Shown: piece by piece, positions 54,076 to 62,722 of the stretch
Position numbering within the stretch: position 1 is the first letter of the stretch
How the letters are laid out: every line of letters starts with the position of its first letter
Assembly (NCBI RefSeq): GCF_019145235.1
Contig: NZ_JAHSTV010000019.1
Coordinates: 1 to 64,000, forward strand
Reading direction: 5' to 3'
Length of the DNA stretch: 64,000 nt
Source: Pseudomonas farris
GTDB lineage: Bacteria; Pseudomonadota; Gammaproteobacteria; Pseudomonadales; Pseudomonadaceae
Made by a program: the position numbers and the translations under genes
Notes under the pieces: generated by a model
What the model was told of the DNA's origin: nothing
Seen by the model: only the letters and a program-made list of their open reading frames with translations
Databases searched by the model: none

Positions 54076-54180
54076 TGTGGGAGCGGCGGTGCGACGATTC
54101 GACTTGCTCGCGAAAGCGGTAGATCAGTCAACATCTGTGTTGAATGTAAAGCCGCATTCGCGAGCAAGCCCGCTCCCACA
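54076..54180. repeat. REP doublet with an enlarged loop in one copy
   Basis: The left copy (54076-54114) has the usual arms GTGGGAGCGG and CTTGCTCGCGAA, but the loop-proximal base is replaced by CGGTGCGACGATTCGA (54087-54102). The right copy (54157-54180) is canonical and inverted. Confidence 0.9.
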
Positions 54181-54220
54181 GGGTTTTATGCAACTGGCTT
54201 GAATCTTTCTGACACCCACA

Positions 54221-54250
54221 AAAAAGCCCGACTCAATGGTCGGGCTTTTT
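54221..54250. terminator. Intrinsic terminator between esterase and efp
   Basis: AAAAAGCCCGAC and GTCGGGCTTTTT enclose a 6-base loop; it works in both directions for the two convergent genes. Confidence 0.92.
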
Positions 54251-54267
54251 CATTCCTGAAGCTGTGC

Positions 54268-54837
54268 TTATTTAGCACGGCCTTTGTAGGAACCGCCTTC
54301 GCGGGTATCGATCTCGATCATGTCGCCGATTTCGATGAAGTCAGCAACCGACAGCTCGGTACCGTTCTTCAGTTTGGCAGGCTTCATCACCTTGCCGGAA
54401 GTGTCACCGCGAGCGGAACCTTCGGTGTAGTCAACCTGACGCACGATAGTGGTCGGCAGTTCTACGGAAACCAGACGCTCTTCGAAGAAGATCGCTTCGC
54501 AAACATCGGTCATGCCTTCTTCAACGAAAGGCAGAACGGCTTCGATGTCTTCAGCGTTCAGCTCGTACATGGTGTAGTCGGTGGTGTCCATGAACGTGTA
54601 GGTGTCGCCGCTGATGAAGGACAGGGTCGCTTCTTTGCGGTCGAGGATTACGTCGTCCAGCTTGTCGTCGGCGCTGTAAACGATCTCGGTCTTGTAACCG
54701 GTCAGCAGGTTTTTCAGCTTGGTCTTCATGATCGCGCTGTTACGACCCGACTTGGTGAATTCAGCTTTCTGAACCAGCCAAGGATCGTTTTCGAGACGGA
54801 TCACGGTACCGGGTTTCAGTTCTTTACCAGTTTTCAT
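54268..54837 (-). CDS. efp: Translation elongation factor P
   Basis: 189 residues. The acceptor loop reads TKSGRNSA with Arg32, the residue that EarP rhamnosylates in Pseudomonas, unlike the Lys-type EF-P of E. coli. Three beta-barrel domains are seen by their usual starts (KPGTVIRLENDPW; MFMDTTDYTMYEL-like; GTELSVADFIEIGDMIEIDTREGGSYKGRAK). EF-P rescues ribosomes stalled at polyproline. The earP gene lies 48 bases upstream on the same strand. Shared terminator with the convergent esterase gene. Confidence 0.97.
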   Translation of the reverse strand: MKTGKELKPGTVIRLENDPWLVQKAEFTKSGRNSAIMKTKLKNLLTGYKTEIVYSADDKLDDVILDRKEATLSFISGDTYTFMDTTDYTMYELNAEDIEAVLPFVEEGMTDVCEAIFFEERLVSVELPTTIVRQVDYTEGSARGDTSGKVMKPAKLKNGTELSVADFIEIGDMIEIDTREGGSYKGRAK

Positions 54838-54885
54838 TGCGAATATCCGAATTTGGATGGGATTTACAAAAATCTAGGCCGCGTA

Positions 54886-56019
54886 TCATATCCAATTTAC
54901 ATAAAACTGTACCAGCGCTGCGGCAAGATCTGCCTGCAAGGCTTGTTCCAGACACCATGTCTCGGCATGTTTTTCCAGTTCAGGCCAGTGTTTGCGGGTC
55001 GATTTCCAGTGATCCGTCATTGTCTCACCTGCATTCCATGCCCGCCATAGACCACTGATCGCCTCGCGGGCAGGCTCGGACAGGCCTTGGGTGTACAGGA
55101 CCAGGAAAGCATCGAGCTTGTCCAGATGGATATCTTCGTCTTGCCGATAGATGTGCCAGAGCAGCGGACGACCTGCCCATTGAGCGCGGACAAAGGAGTC
55201 TTCGCCGCGCACGGCGTTGAAATCGCAGCTCCACAGCAGCAGGTCATATTGATCCTGTCGGACGAACGGCAGCACTTGCACGGTCAAGGCGTCGCGCACA
55301 TGCACCGCCCCGGCCTTCAGCCCGTCCACCCCGAGCCAGCGTTCGACGTCGCCGAGAATCCGGCCTTCGGGTACCAGCAGATGAGTCGGCGTCGAGTCGG
55401 CCGACATCGCGTCGAGCCAACTCGCCAGCCCGGTATTTTCGTAGGCAAACAACGAGATCAGCTGTGCATTCGGCGCGCGATCAATCCCCAAGCCTTGCAG
55501 GAACTCTCGCTGAGCTTGCGGACTTTGCTGAAACTGCCGACGCCGCTCGAGCAATCCGCTTTCACGCAGCAAGCCACCGGTGCCCTTGCGAAAGCCCGGA
55601 AAGAAAAAGAACTTCTGCACGTTCTTGTACTTCACCGACGGCAAGCCGTGGCAGCCGACGACCCAGTCTTCGGCACTCAGGTAATCGAGGTTCATCCACA
55701 GCGGCGGCTTTTCCCGTTCGGCCATGGCCTCCATATAAGCACTCGGCAACTGGCAGGCGAACGCGGCGATGACGACATCAGCGGCTTCGGTGGGCTGCCA
55801 GTCGGCCGACCACTGTCGCACCTCGACGCCCTGCTGCCACTGCTGCGAAGCGTTGATATCGATTTGCGGACACAAACGCTCGAAGGCCCGCAGATCGTCG
55901 ACCCACAAGCGCACCGTCACGGCATGTTCGGCCACCAGTTGTCGGGCCAGGCGCCAGGTCACACCGATGTCGCCGAAGTTGTCGACCACAGTGCAAAAAA
56001 TATCCCAGCGGGTTTTCAT
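54886..56019 (-). CDS. earP: EF-P arginine rhamnosyltransferase EarP
   Basis: 377 residues from ATG 56019 (a Met three codons earlier is possible). WDIFCTVVDNFGDIGVTWRLARQL at the start holds the catalytic Asp region, and PFVRQDQYDLLLWSCDFNAVRGEDSFVRAQWAGRPLLWHIY is the dTDP-rhamnose-binding half. The enzyme inverts the sugar while attaching rhamnose to Arg32 of EF-P. Its location directly upstream of efp is diagnostic. It is encoded with efp as an operon and is essential for EF-P function in Pseudomonas. Confidence 0.95.
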   Translation of the reverse strand: MKTRWDIFCTVVDNFGDIGVTWRLARQLVAEHAVTVRLWVDDLRAFERLCPQIDINASQQWQQGVEVRQWSADWQPTEAADVVIAAFACQLPSAYMEAMAEREKPPLWMNLDYLSAEDWVVGCHGLPSVKYKNVQKFFFFPGFRKGTGGLLRESGLLERRRQFQQSPQAQREFLQGLGIDRAPNAQLISLFAYENTGLASWLDAMSADSTPTHLLVPEGRILGDVERWLGVDGLKAGAVHVRDALTVQVLPFVRQDQYDLLLWSCDFNAVRGEDSFVRAQWAGRPLLWHIYRQDEDIHLDKLDAFLVLYTQGLSEPAREAISGLWRAWNAGETMTDHWKSTRKHWPELEKHAETWCLEQALQADLAAALVQFYVNWI

Positions 56020-56152
56020 TTCAGGCATTCCAGGCTCCCGTTGGCAAAGGCGCCGATTGTCCGCATAAATTACCCCGCGCAGAAGAGCCGACGGCGATTA
56101 ATCTTCATGCGACAATCGCCACTTACCCGCGACCACCCGCCAGGAGGCAGTA

Positions 56153-56551
56153 ATGCCCTACCGTCCCAACCCGCGCCGTCCCTTGCCGATCCAGTTTAAT
56201 GCGCTGCAACTGACCGGCAGTATTGCCCTCGGTTTGTGGTTGGGATTCATCGCGATCGCACTGACTTGCTGGCTCGCCTGGCGCTTGTTGTTCAACGAGC
56301 AATTGGCGCCCTTGGCTCAGGCGGTGGAACAATTGGCCAAGCCACCGGTGATTGAGCAACCCGCCCCACAGAACCCGATGTTCGAGCAGTACGAGGACCA
56401 TCTGCGCAGGAATGAACAGCAGCAAATGGTGGAACAGGCCAGAAGCAGCAAACACAATCTGTCCAATCCAAAATGCCAGTTCTGGCTGCAGCAAAATCAA
56501 ACTGCGCCGAGCGAAAAAAGCCGCGCCAATGTCCTGCAATTCTGCGATTGA
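56153..56551 (+). CDS. Small inner-membrane protein with C-terminal tail
   Basis: 132 residues; basic N-terminus (PYRPNPRRPLP), one transmembrane helix (SIALGLWLGFIAIALTCWLAWRLLF, about residues 22-46), a Pro/Gln-rich middle, and a helical, Gln-rich C-terminal tail with two cysteines (KCQFWLQQNQ, VLQFCD). No family recognised. GGAGG stands ahead of ATG 56153. The next gene starts two bases after its stop, so they are probably co-translated; this gene may anchor or regulate that partner. Confidence 0.75.
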   Translation: MPYRPNPRRPLPIQFNALQLTGSIALGLWLGFIAIALTCWLAWRLLFNEQLAPLAQAVEQLAKPPVIEQPAPQNPMFEQYEDHLRRNEQQQMVEQARSSKHNLSNPKCQFWLQQNQTAPSEKSRANVLQFCD

Positions 56552-56553
56552 TC

Positions 56554-57048
56554 ATGAAGCTCTCTATGCACAAGCCGACCGTCCACCAACTGATTATCGA
56601 CAAGCTGCGGATCGATCTCGACATCGCCGAGCGGGCCGCGCAAACCGCTTACGAAACCGCGACCCACGAAGAAAACATAGCCGAAAACAAGTACGACACT
56701 CTGGGGCTGGAGGCGTCTTACCTGGCGGCCGGACAGGCCAAACGAGTGGAAGAAATCAGGCAGTCATTGACCCTTTGCCAGAACCTGACACTGCGGCCTT
56801 ATGATGATCAGCGCGGTATCGAAGTCGGTGCCCTGCTCGGTCTGGAAGACGAAAAGGGTCGCGAACAATGGCTGTTCCTGGCCCCCGACGCGGCCGGGCT
56901 GAAGGTTGATATGGTGGGGCAACTGATTACCGTCATCACCCCTCGCTCGCCACTGGGCAAAAGCCTGCTGGGCAAGTTCGAAGGGGATGAAGTGGAGATT
57001 CTGGTGGCGGGCGCTCGGCAACAGTTTTCTGTCACCGAGGTGATCTAG
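56554..57048 (+). CDS. GreA/GreB-like C-terminal domain protein
   Basis: 164 residues from ATG 56554, two bases after the preceding stop. The N-terminal half is helical (KLRIDLDIAERAAQTAYETATHEENIAENKYDTLGLEASYLAAGQAKR), like the Gre coiled coil, and the C-terminal half (GRE-QWLFLAPDAAGLKVDMVGQLITVITPRSPLGKSLLGKFEGDEVEIL) fits the Gre/Rnk FKBP-like domain that binds RNA polymerase in the secondary channel. The acidic DxxE tip of true Gre factors is not obvious, so it may not cut RNA. It is probably co-expressed with the small membrane protein. Confidence 0.8.
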   Translation: MKLSMHKPTVHQLIIDKLRIDLDIAERAAQTAYETATHEENIAENKYDTLGLEASYLAAGQAKRVEEIRQSLTLCQNLTLRPYDDQRGIEVGALLGLEDEKGREQWLFLAPDAAGLKVDMVGQLITVITPRSPLGKSLLGKFEGDEVEILVAGARQQFSVTEVI

Positions 57049-57057
57049 AAAAAACGA

Positions 57058-58032
57058 TTAATGCACCGGCAGTTCGACGCCGTCGAACAGCTCTTCCAGT
57101 TCCTGTTTGTTGTGGCACTGAATGGCCTTGGCCATCACTTCGCGGGTCAAGTGCGGAGCGAATTTCTCGATGAAGTCGCACATGAAACCACGCAGGAACG
57201 TGCCGCGACGGAAACCGATTTTGGTAATGCTGGATTCGAACAACTCGCTGGCATCGAGCACCACCAGGTCGCTATCGAGCTTGGTGTCGACCGCCATTTT
57301 CGCCACGATGCCCACGCCCAGGCCCAGACGAACGTAAGTCTTGATCACGTCGGCGTCGGCCGCGGTGAACACCACTTTCGGTGTCAGGCCGCGATGGCTG
57401 AAGGCTTCGTCGAGTTTCGAACGACCGGTGAAACCGAACACGTAAGTCACGATCGGGTATTCGGCCAAGGCTTCGAGAGTCAGCTTCGACAGCTTGGTCA
57501 GCGGGTGGCCCTGAGGCACGACCACGCAGCGGTTCCAGCGGTAGCACGGCATCATCACCAGGTCGCCGAACAACTCCAGCGCTTCGGTGGCGATGGCGAA
57601 ATCGACGGTGCCGTCAGCGGCCATCTCAGCGATCTGCATCGGCGAACCCTGATGCATGTGCAGGGCAACGTCCGGGTATTGCTTGATGAAATTGCTGATC
57701 ACCGGTGGCAACGCATAACGCGCCTGGGTGTGCGTGGTGGCGATCGACAGGGTGCCTTTTTTCTCGTTGGAGAATTCCTGGGCGATCTGCTTGATGCTTT
57801 CAACTTTTCGCAGGATCTCACCAGCGGTGGTGATGATGCGCTCGCCGGCCGGGGTAACCCGGGTCAAGTGCTTGCCGCTGCGGGCGAAAACCTCGACCCC
57901 CAATTCGTCTTCCAGCAGACGGATCTGTTTGCTGATGCCCGGTTGCGAGGTGTAGAGGCTTTGGGCTGTAGCTGAAACGTTGAGGTCGTGGTGCGCCACT
58001 TCCCAGATGTAGCGCAATTGTTGAAGCTTCAT
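57058..58032 (-). CDS. cysB: LysR-family regulator CysB
   Basis: 324 residues. MKLQQLRYIWEVAHHDLNVSATAQSLYTSQPGISKQIRLLEDELGVEVFARSGKHLTRVTPAGE is the CysB HTH, and ATTHTQARYALPPVISNFIKQYPDVALHMHQGSPMQIAEM plus FGFTGRSKLDEAFSHRGL are CysB effector-domain text. It activates sulfate uptake and cysteine synthesis when N-acetylserine is present. It stands alone, with an AT-rich upstream region (58075-58130) that holds ATTAAT-N6-ATTAAT. Confidence 0.96.
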   Translation of the reverse strand: MKLQQLRYIWEVAHHDLNVSATAQSLYTSQPGISKQIRLLEDELGVEVFARSGKHLTRVTPAGERIITTAGEILRKVESIKQIAQEFSNEKKGTLSIATTHTQARYALPPVISNFIKQYPDVALHMHQGSPMQIAEMAADGTVDFAIATEALELFGDLVMMPCYRWNRCVVVPQGHPLTKLSKLTLEALAEYPIVTYVFGFTGRSKLDEAFSHRGLTPKVVFTAADADVIKTYVRLGLGVGIVAKMAVDTKLDSDLVVLDASELFESSITKIGFRRGTFLRGFMCDFIEKFAPHLTREVMAKAIQCHNKQELEELFDGVELPVH

Positions 58033-58144
58033 ATGAATCCCTCAAAGCAGTAGACGCCACGGGCATCAGCGACGGTATATAACTATATTAATGGTTTGAT
58101 TAATAAATCTAGAACTTTTTTATCAAAATGCCATTATTCGTGTC

Positions 58145-58648
58145 CTAGCGATCCCCTTTGCGGCGACGTTCCATCAGCGGCACCAGATAGACCGGCACCC
58201 TGGACAGTTGCAACACGCGCGCAGCGGTTCGGCCCAATGGCGTGTCCGCGCCAGCACCATGACTGTGACTCCCTACGATCAGCAAATCGACGGAGAGTTT
58301 CTGCGCCTGGTCGAGAATCACCTGCGCCGGATCGCCCTGCAGCACCCGCACTGCCCGAATCCGTTCCAGGTCTTGCTCCCCCTCATCCCCCAGCTCTTCG
58401 CGAAAACTGTCGAGCACCCGCTGCTCGATATTGGCGATCACCGTATTCAGACCCTGACTGTGAAACTCGTTCAAGGCCTGCTCATCGAGGTAACTCTGAA
58501 GCACCGATTCGGCGAACAACCCCATCGGCTCAACCGCATGCACCACATACAAGTCGGCATTGAATGTTCGAGCCAGTGCCAACGCATGCTGCATCACAAA
58601 AGGTGCATACAGACCGAGGTCGGTGGCATACAGCATCGAATGAATCAT
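58145..58648 (-). CDS. Universal stress protein (UspA family)
   Basis: 167 residues from ATG 58648 (AAAGGAGG seven bases ahead). HSMLYATDLGLYAPFVMQHALALARTFNADLYVVHAVEP opens the Usp fold, and LLIVGSHSHGAGADTPLGRTAARVLQLSRVPVYLVPL holds the ATP-binding G-x2-G-x9-G(S/T) signature with GSHSHGAGADTPLGRTA. An ATP-binding, PA1753-like stress protein located beside cysB as in P. aeruginosa (from memory). Confidence 0.93.
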   Translation of the reverse strand: MIHSMLYATDLGLYAPFVMQHALALARTFNADLYVVHAVEPMGLFAESVLQSYLDEQALNEFHSQGLNTVIANIEQRVLDSFREELGDEGEQDLERIRAVRVLQGDPAQVILDQAQKLSVDLLIVGSHSHGAGADTPLGRTAARVLQLSRVPVYLVPLMERRRKGDR

Positions 58649-58745
58649 TGGGACCTCCTTTAATGCCAACATGGCGGAGATTGATTCAGCTTAGCAGTGC
58701 CGTGGCGAGTGCGGCGTCTGACGCAACGCATTGAACCGCGGCGCT

Positions 58746-59651
58746 TTAAATCGACGGCTCGTTACTGATGCCATGCGGCACGTGACCGGTGGCGACCACT
58801 TCGCGGGCCAGCTCGCAATGGCCAGCCTGGTCGTCGAAAAATACGTCGGCGGCAAAGGCTTCGAGAAAAGCCGACTTGGTCAAACCGCCGAGGAACAACG
58901 ACTCGTCCAGGCGGATATCCCATTCGCGCAAGGTGCGGATCACCCGTTCATGGGCCGGCGCCGAACGCGCGGTCACCAGCGCGGTGCGGATCGGACAGGC
59001 ATCATCGGGGAACTCGCGCTGCAAAAGGTTGAGCGCTGCGAGGAAGCCTTTGAACGGTCCGCCGCGCAAAGGCTCGCGGGCGGCCTCACGCTCGCTGGCC
59101 TGAAACGCCGCCAGGCCTCCCGACTGATAGACCCGCTCCGACTCATCGGAAAACAGCACCGCATCACCGTCGAAAGCAATGCGCAACTCATCACTGGCAG
59201 CGCGACTGGCACCGCCCGACAGAATAGTCGCTGCGGCGAAACCCGCATCCAGCGCACTGCGCACATCGTCGGAATGGGTCGAAAGAAACAGGTCACAGCC
59301 AAAGGCCTTGAGGTACGGATAAGGACTGCGTCCGCCAACAAATGCCGCCCGCGAGATCGCCAGACCATAGTGATGAATCGAGTTGAAAACCCGCAGGCCG
59401 GTGTCGGCGCTGTTGCGCGACACCAGGATTACCTCGACCCGGGCACGGCCGAGACTGGCATTCAGGTTCAGGAGTTTTTCGACCAACGGGAACGCATCGC
59501 CGGGCTCGAGAATTTCGTCTTCGTGTTCGATCTGGTATTGCCGATAGGCCTCGACGCCGCTCGACAGATAAACCTTGTGGCTCTCGCTCAAGTCGAACAG
59601 TGCTCGCGAAGAAATCGCCAACACCAGTTTGTCGTCTATGCCATTTGCCAT
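58746..59651 (-). CDS. Cytosolic 5'-nucleotidase (PF06189-type)
   Basis: 301 residues. LVLAISSRALFDLSESHKVYLSSGVEAYRQYQIEHED, VEVILVSRNSADTGLRVFNSIHHYGLAISRAAFVGG, and RIAFDGDAVLFSDESERVYQ match the 5'-nucleotidase family that has an HAD-like fold with DGDAVLFSDE as the catalytic loop. It dephosphorylates nucleoside 5'-monophosphates. Followed by the usp gene on the same strand, 97 bases apart. TGA at 58746. Confidence 0.88.
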   Translation of the reverse strand: MANGIDDKLVLAISSRALFDLSESHKVYLSSGVEAYRQYQIEHEDEILEPGDAFPLVEKLLNLNASLGRARVEVILVSRNSADTGLRVFNSIHHYGLAISRAAFVGGRSPYPYLKAFGCDLFLSTHSDDVRSALDAGFAAATILSGGASRAASDELRIAFDGDAVLFSDESERVYQSGGLAAFQASEREAAREPLRGGPFKGFLAALNLLQREFPDDACPIRTALVTARSAPAHERVIRTLREWDIRLDESLFLGGLTKSAFLEAFAADVFFDDQAGHCELAREVVATGHVPHGISNEPSI

Positions 59652-59676
59652 GCCCTTCCCTCTCCTTTTGACCGAC

Positions 59677-60633
59677 TCAGTGATTACGTCGATCGATAAA
59701 ACTCAAGCTGTGATACAAGGCTTCGATTCGCGGCAATTCACATCCCGCCGCCTTCGCCGCTGCCAGTGGCCGAGTGTAGATCGCGTCCAGTTCCAGCGGT
59801 CGCTTGTGCAGGAAGTCGTGGTACATGCTCGGCCAATAGTCGGGCATTTTCTCGGTCATCATGAACAGATAATCGGCGTAACCCGGCGGCATGTCGTGAC
59901 CACAGGCCTTGGCTCCCTGAACCACTTCGGCCATCAATGCCTGAATCAGCGCGCGGCTGTCGGCATCCGTCATTAAGGGTGTGGTGCTGGCCCCAAGCAG
60001 CACCGACAGGCCGTTGTAGGGGATATTCCAGACCAGTTTCTGCCAGCGCGCCTGATGCAGGTTCGGCATGGCTTGGGCGTCGATGCCGGCGGCGCGAAAC
60101 AGCCCGGCGCCCTCCTCGACGATGTTCATGCGCGCCTGTTCATCGGCGGCGGGGCCGCTGTGGTAGCCGACATTCACGGCACCGAGCGCCTGATGGGTAA
60201 TGACCCCTGGGCCGGCGCGATGGACGCAGATCAGACAGAGCCCGCCGAGCAGGTGCAGCGAATCGGGGAGCAACTCGCGCAGACTGTCTTCGACGTCCAG
60301 GCCATTTTGCAGCAACAGCACTTTGGCATCAGGTGCCGCCGCTTGAATAATGGCCGGTGCCAGGTCCGCGTTACTGGTGGTCTTGGTGCCCACCAGTAGC
60401 CAGTCACATGGCGGCATGTCGGCAGCCGACGAATAAGCCTGGACCGGGTTCAGAACCAGCGGGCCCAATGACGCATGATCAAGATGCAAGCCGCGCTCAG
60501 CCACCGCTGAAAACTCACTGCGCAACAAAAAGTGCACATCGAAGCCAGCACGCGCCAGCATCAGCCCGTAGAAACCACCGATCGCGCCGGTTCCGATAAT
60601 GCCGATTGTCGGCTTGGCCACTGTATCTGTCAT
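59677..60633 (-). CDS. Ketopantoate reductase family protein (PanE-like)
   Basis: 318 residues. N-terminal Rossmann motif IGIIGTGAIGGFYGLMLARAGFDVHFLLR; LLVGTKTTSNADLAPAI; LQNGLDVEDSLRELLP with the family NG motif; catalytic Lys in QARWQKLVWNIPYNGLSVLLG and the conserved ELDAIY segment. It reduces 2-dehydropantoate with NADPH for pantothenate, or related 2-keto acids; paralogues exist, so panE is not certain. It overlaps the stop of the thioredoxin-like gene by four bases, implying coupled translation. Confidence 0.88.
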   Translation of the reverse strand: MTDTVAKPTIGIIGTGAIGGFYGLMLARAGFDVHFLLRSEFSAVAERGLHLDHASLGPLVLNPVQAYSSAADMPPCDWLLVGTKTTSNADLAPAIIQAAAPDAKVLLLQNGLDVEDSLRELLPDSLHLLGGLCLICVHRAGPGVITHQALGAVNVGYHSGPAADEQARMNIVEEGAGLFRAAGIDAQAMPNLHQARWQKLVWNIPYNGLSVLLGASTTPLMTDADSRALIQALMAEVVQGAKACGHDMPPGYADYLFMMTEKMPDYWPSMYHDFLHKRPLELDAIYTRPLAAAKAAGCELPRIEALYHSLSFIDRRNH

Positions 60634-61016
60634 GGCAACTCCTCTGCTTGTCGACTCAGCGCCTGACCCACGGCCTCGTTGAGCGCCGTTCGGGTCAGAC
60701 GTGATTGTAGGGCCCCAAAAAACTCACCGTCGCGCACCACAAACAGCGCCGGTAAATGAAAGACCCGATAACGCTCGACCACGCCACCATTGTTCCCGGC
60801 ATCGATCCAGCACAGTCGATCGACCGCCAGATCGAACGTGGGCAATTGCTCACGGGCAAAACGGCAACTGGCGCAGCCGACGCTGGTAAAGATCACCAGG
60901 GAAATACCGTTCATCGCCAACAGCCGCTGGTCGGCGTCGAAATCAGTCAGTTCCGATTCGACCACTATACTGGGAGAAACGATGTCAGATGGCCGACACA
61001 GGGAGTCCGTGTTCAT
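60630..61016 (-). CDS. Thioredoxin-fold protein with CxxC
   Basis: 128 residues. VIFTSVGCASCRFAREQLP holds the redox pair CASC with a thioredoxin-like helix, and YRVFHLPALFVVRDGEFFGALQ has the cis-Pro loop (HLPAL). It should act as a cytoplasmic thiol-disulfide protein. The ATG at 61016 overlaps, on the opposite strand, the ATG 61015 of the PilZ gene, so the two start codons share bases; a GTG at 60965 is an alternative. Its TGA overlaps the reductase start. Confidence 0.75.
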   Translation of the reverse strand: MNTDSLCRPSDIVSPSIVVESELTDFDADQRLLAMNGISLVIFTSVGCASCRFAREQLPTFDLAVDRLCWIDAGNNGGVVERYRVFHLPALFVVRDGEFFGALQSRLTRTALNEAVGQALSRQAEELP

Positions 61017-61443
61017 GGGACGTTATCTTCCTCATCCTGACGATGTACCCGTCGAATTGACGTTGCTCAAACATGAGTGCATTTCGCGGCAAGAGCTGCA
61101 CACTATCAGCCTCGGCGGCATGGCTTGCAATTACCACCGCGGATGGCGAAGGGGCACCGCACTTCAAGTGCGCATGCCCACCCTGAGCACCACGATCTGT
61201 TACCTGGGCTATGTTGCCTGGTGTCTGCGACGAAAACGCAGCTATCTGGTGGGCATCGCCTTCGTCGATGAACAGACCCTGTTCAGTGCGCGAATGGGCG
61301 AGCAGGTTTGCCAGATCGAACGTTACTGCCGTCAGCACGAACCCCAAAGCGAACAGCTGAGCAACCAGACCCTGGCCCTCGAATGGGTCCAGCTGCACGC
61401 CAACGAGTTCTCCCACGACACGGTTCGCAAGGCATTTGCGTAG
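61015..61443 (+). CDS. PilZ-domain protein
   Basis: 142 residues from ATG 61015 (GGGAG nine bases ahead) or 153 from ATG 60982 (GGGAG six bases ahead but almost on a TATACT -10-like element at 60965). ISRQELHTISLGGMACNYHRGWRRGTALQVRMP is PilZ-like: the RxxxR arm is reduced and SLGG replaces the usual SxGG. The fold binds c-di-GMP in most members; this divergent copy may have weak affinity. Divergent from the thioredoxin-like gene. Confidence 0.7.
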   Translation: MGRYLPHPDDVPVELTLLKHECISRQELHTISLGGMACNYHRGWRRGTALQVRMPTLSTTICYLGYVAWCLRRKRSYLVGIAFVDEQTLFSARMGEQVCQIERYCRQHEPQSEQLSNQTLALEWVQLHANEFSHDTVRKAFA

Positions 61444-61575
61444 CAAAACCGGTGTCTGCCCATTGTCGAGCCACGGTGTAACGCGCTAAGGTTCAGCTCC
61501 CCGACGCGCTTAATTTGCTGTGCTCCGCCGCGCGGGTTCGCTGGCGGCCGGCACCCGTGACCTGACGAGTAAACG

Positions 61576-62652
61576 ATGGCTGATTTACCGATCAACGACC
61601 TTAACGTCGCCTCCAACGAGACCCTGATCACTCCCGATCAGCTCAAGCGTGATATCCCTCTGAGCGACGCTGCCCTGCGCACCGTCACCAAAGGCCGCGA
61701 AGTCATTCGCAACATTCTTGATGGCACCGACCACCGCCTGTTCGTCGTGATCGGGCCGTGCTCGATCCATGACATCAAGGCTGCCCACGAATACGCCGAG
61801 CGCCTGAAAGTGCTCGCGGCCGAAGTGTCCGATACCCTGTATCTGGTCATGCGCGTGTATTTCGAGAAGCCACGCACCACCGTCGGCTGGAAAGGCTTGA
61901 TCAACGATCCGTACCTGGACGACTCGTTCAAGATTCAGGATGGTTTGCACATCGGTCGTCAGTTGCTGCTGGACTTGGCCGAGATGGGCCTGCCGACTGC
62001 GACCGAAGCCCTCGACCCGATCTCCCCGCAATACTTGCAGGATCTGATCAGCTGGTCGGCGATCGGCGCACGCACCACCGAATCCCAGACTCACCGTGAA
62101 ATGGCTTCCGGCCTGTCCTCGGCTGTCGGCTTCAAGAATGGCACCGATGGCGGCCTGACGGTGGCCATCAACGCCTTGCAATCGGTTTCCAGCCCGCACC
62201 GTTTCCTGGGTATCAACCAGGAAGGTGGCGTGTCGATCGTCACCACCAAGGGCAACGCCTACGGTCACGTGGTGTTGCGCGGCGGTAACGGCAAACCGAA
62301 CTACGATTCGGTCAGCGTCGCGCTCTGTGAGCAAGCGCTGAACAAAGCGAAGATCAAGCCGAACATCATGGTCGATTGCAGCCACGCCAACTCCAACAAG
62401 GACCCGGCCCTGCAACCGCTGGTGATGGAGAACGTCGCCAACCAGATCCTCGAAGGCAACCAGTCGATCATCGGCCTGATGGTCGAAAGTCATCTGAACT
62501 GGGGCTGCCAGGCGATCCCGAAAGACCTCGCCGACCTGCAATACGGCGTGTCGATCACCGATGCCTGCATCGACTGGACCGCCACCGAAAACACCTTGCG
62601 CAGCATGCACGCCAAGCTCAAGGACGTGCTGCCTAAACGCAATCGCAGCTGA
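61576..62652 (+). CDS. Class I 3-deoxy-7-phosphoheptulonate synthase
   Basis: 358 residues. Class I text: LFVVIGPCSIHDIKAAHEYAERL, RVYFEKPRTTVGWKGLINDPYLD, EALDPISPQYLQDLISWSAIGARTTESQTHREMASGLS, GFKNGTDG, VDCSHANSNKD and GGCQAIPKDLADLQYGVSITDACIDW (AroF/G/H type, PA1750-like). It makes DAHP for aromatic amino acids and would be feedback-inhibited by one of them. Terminator downstream is shared with the opposing GNAT gene. Fully separate in family from the class II enzyme at 46 kb. Confidence 0.96.
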   Translation: MADLPINDLNVASNETLITPDQLKRDIPLSDAALRTVTKGREVIRNILDGTDHRLFVVIGPCSIHDIKAAHEYAERLKVLAAEVSDTLYLVMRVYFEKPRTTVGWKGLINDPYLDDSFKIQDGLHIGRQLLLDLAEMGLPTATEALDPISPQYLQDLISWSAIGARTTESQTHREMASGLSSAVGFKNGTDGGLTVAINALQSVSSPHRFLGINQEGGVSIVTTKGNAYGHVVLRGGNGKPNYDSVSVALCEQALNKAKIKPNIMVDCSHANSNKDPALQPLVMENVANQILEGNQSIIGLMVESHLNWGCQAIPKDLADLQYGVSITDACIDWTATENTLRSMHAKLKDVLPKRNRS

Positions 62653-62673
62653 TCGCCGTTTCGTTTCACGCAT

Positions 62674-62707
62674 AAAAAAACGCCAGGCTTAAACCTGGCG
62701 TTTTTTT
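62674..62707. terminator. Intrinsic terminator between DAHP synthase and GNAT genes
   Basis: AAAAAAACGCCAGG and CCTGGCGTTTTTTT enclose a 6-base loop, so it terminates both converging transcripts. Confidence 0.93.
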
Positions 62708-62722
62708 ATGCGCTCGCTTTAT

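Noticed and set aside
40242..54180. CRISPR-like repeats
   Set aside because: Repeats occur as inverted pairs spread over several gaps, without regular spacers, so they are REP elements.
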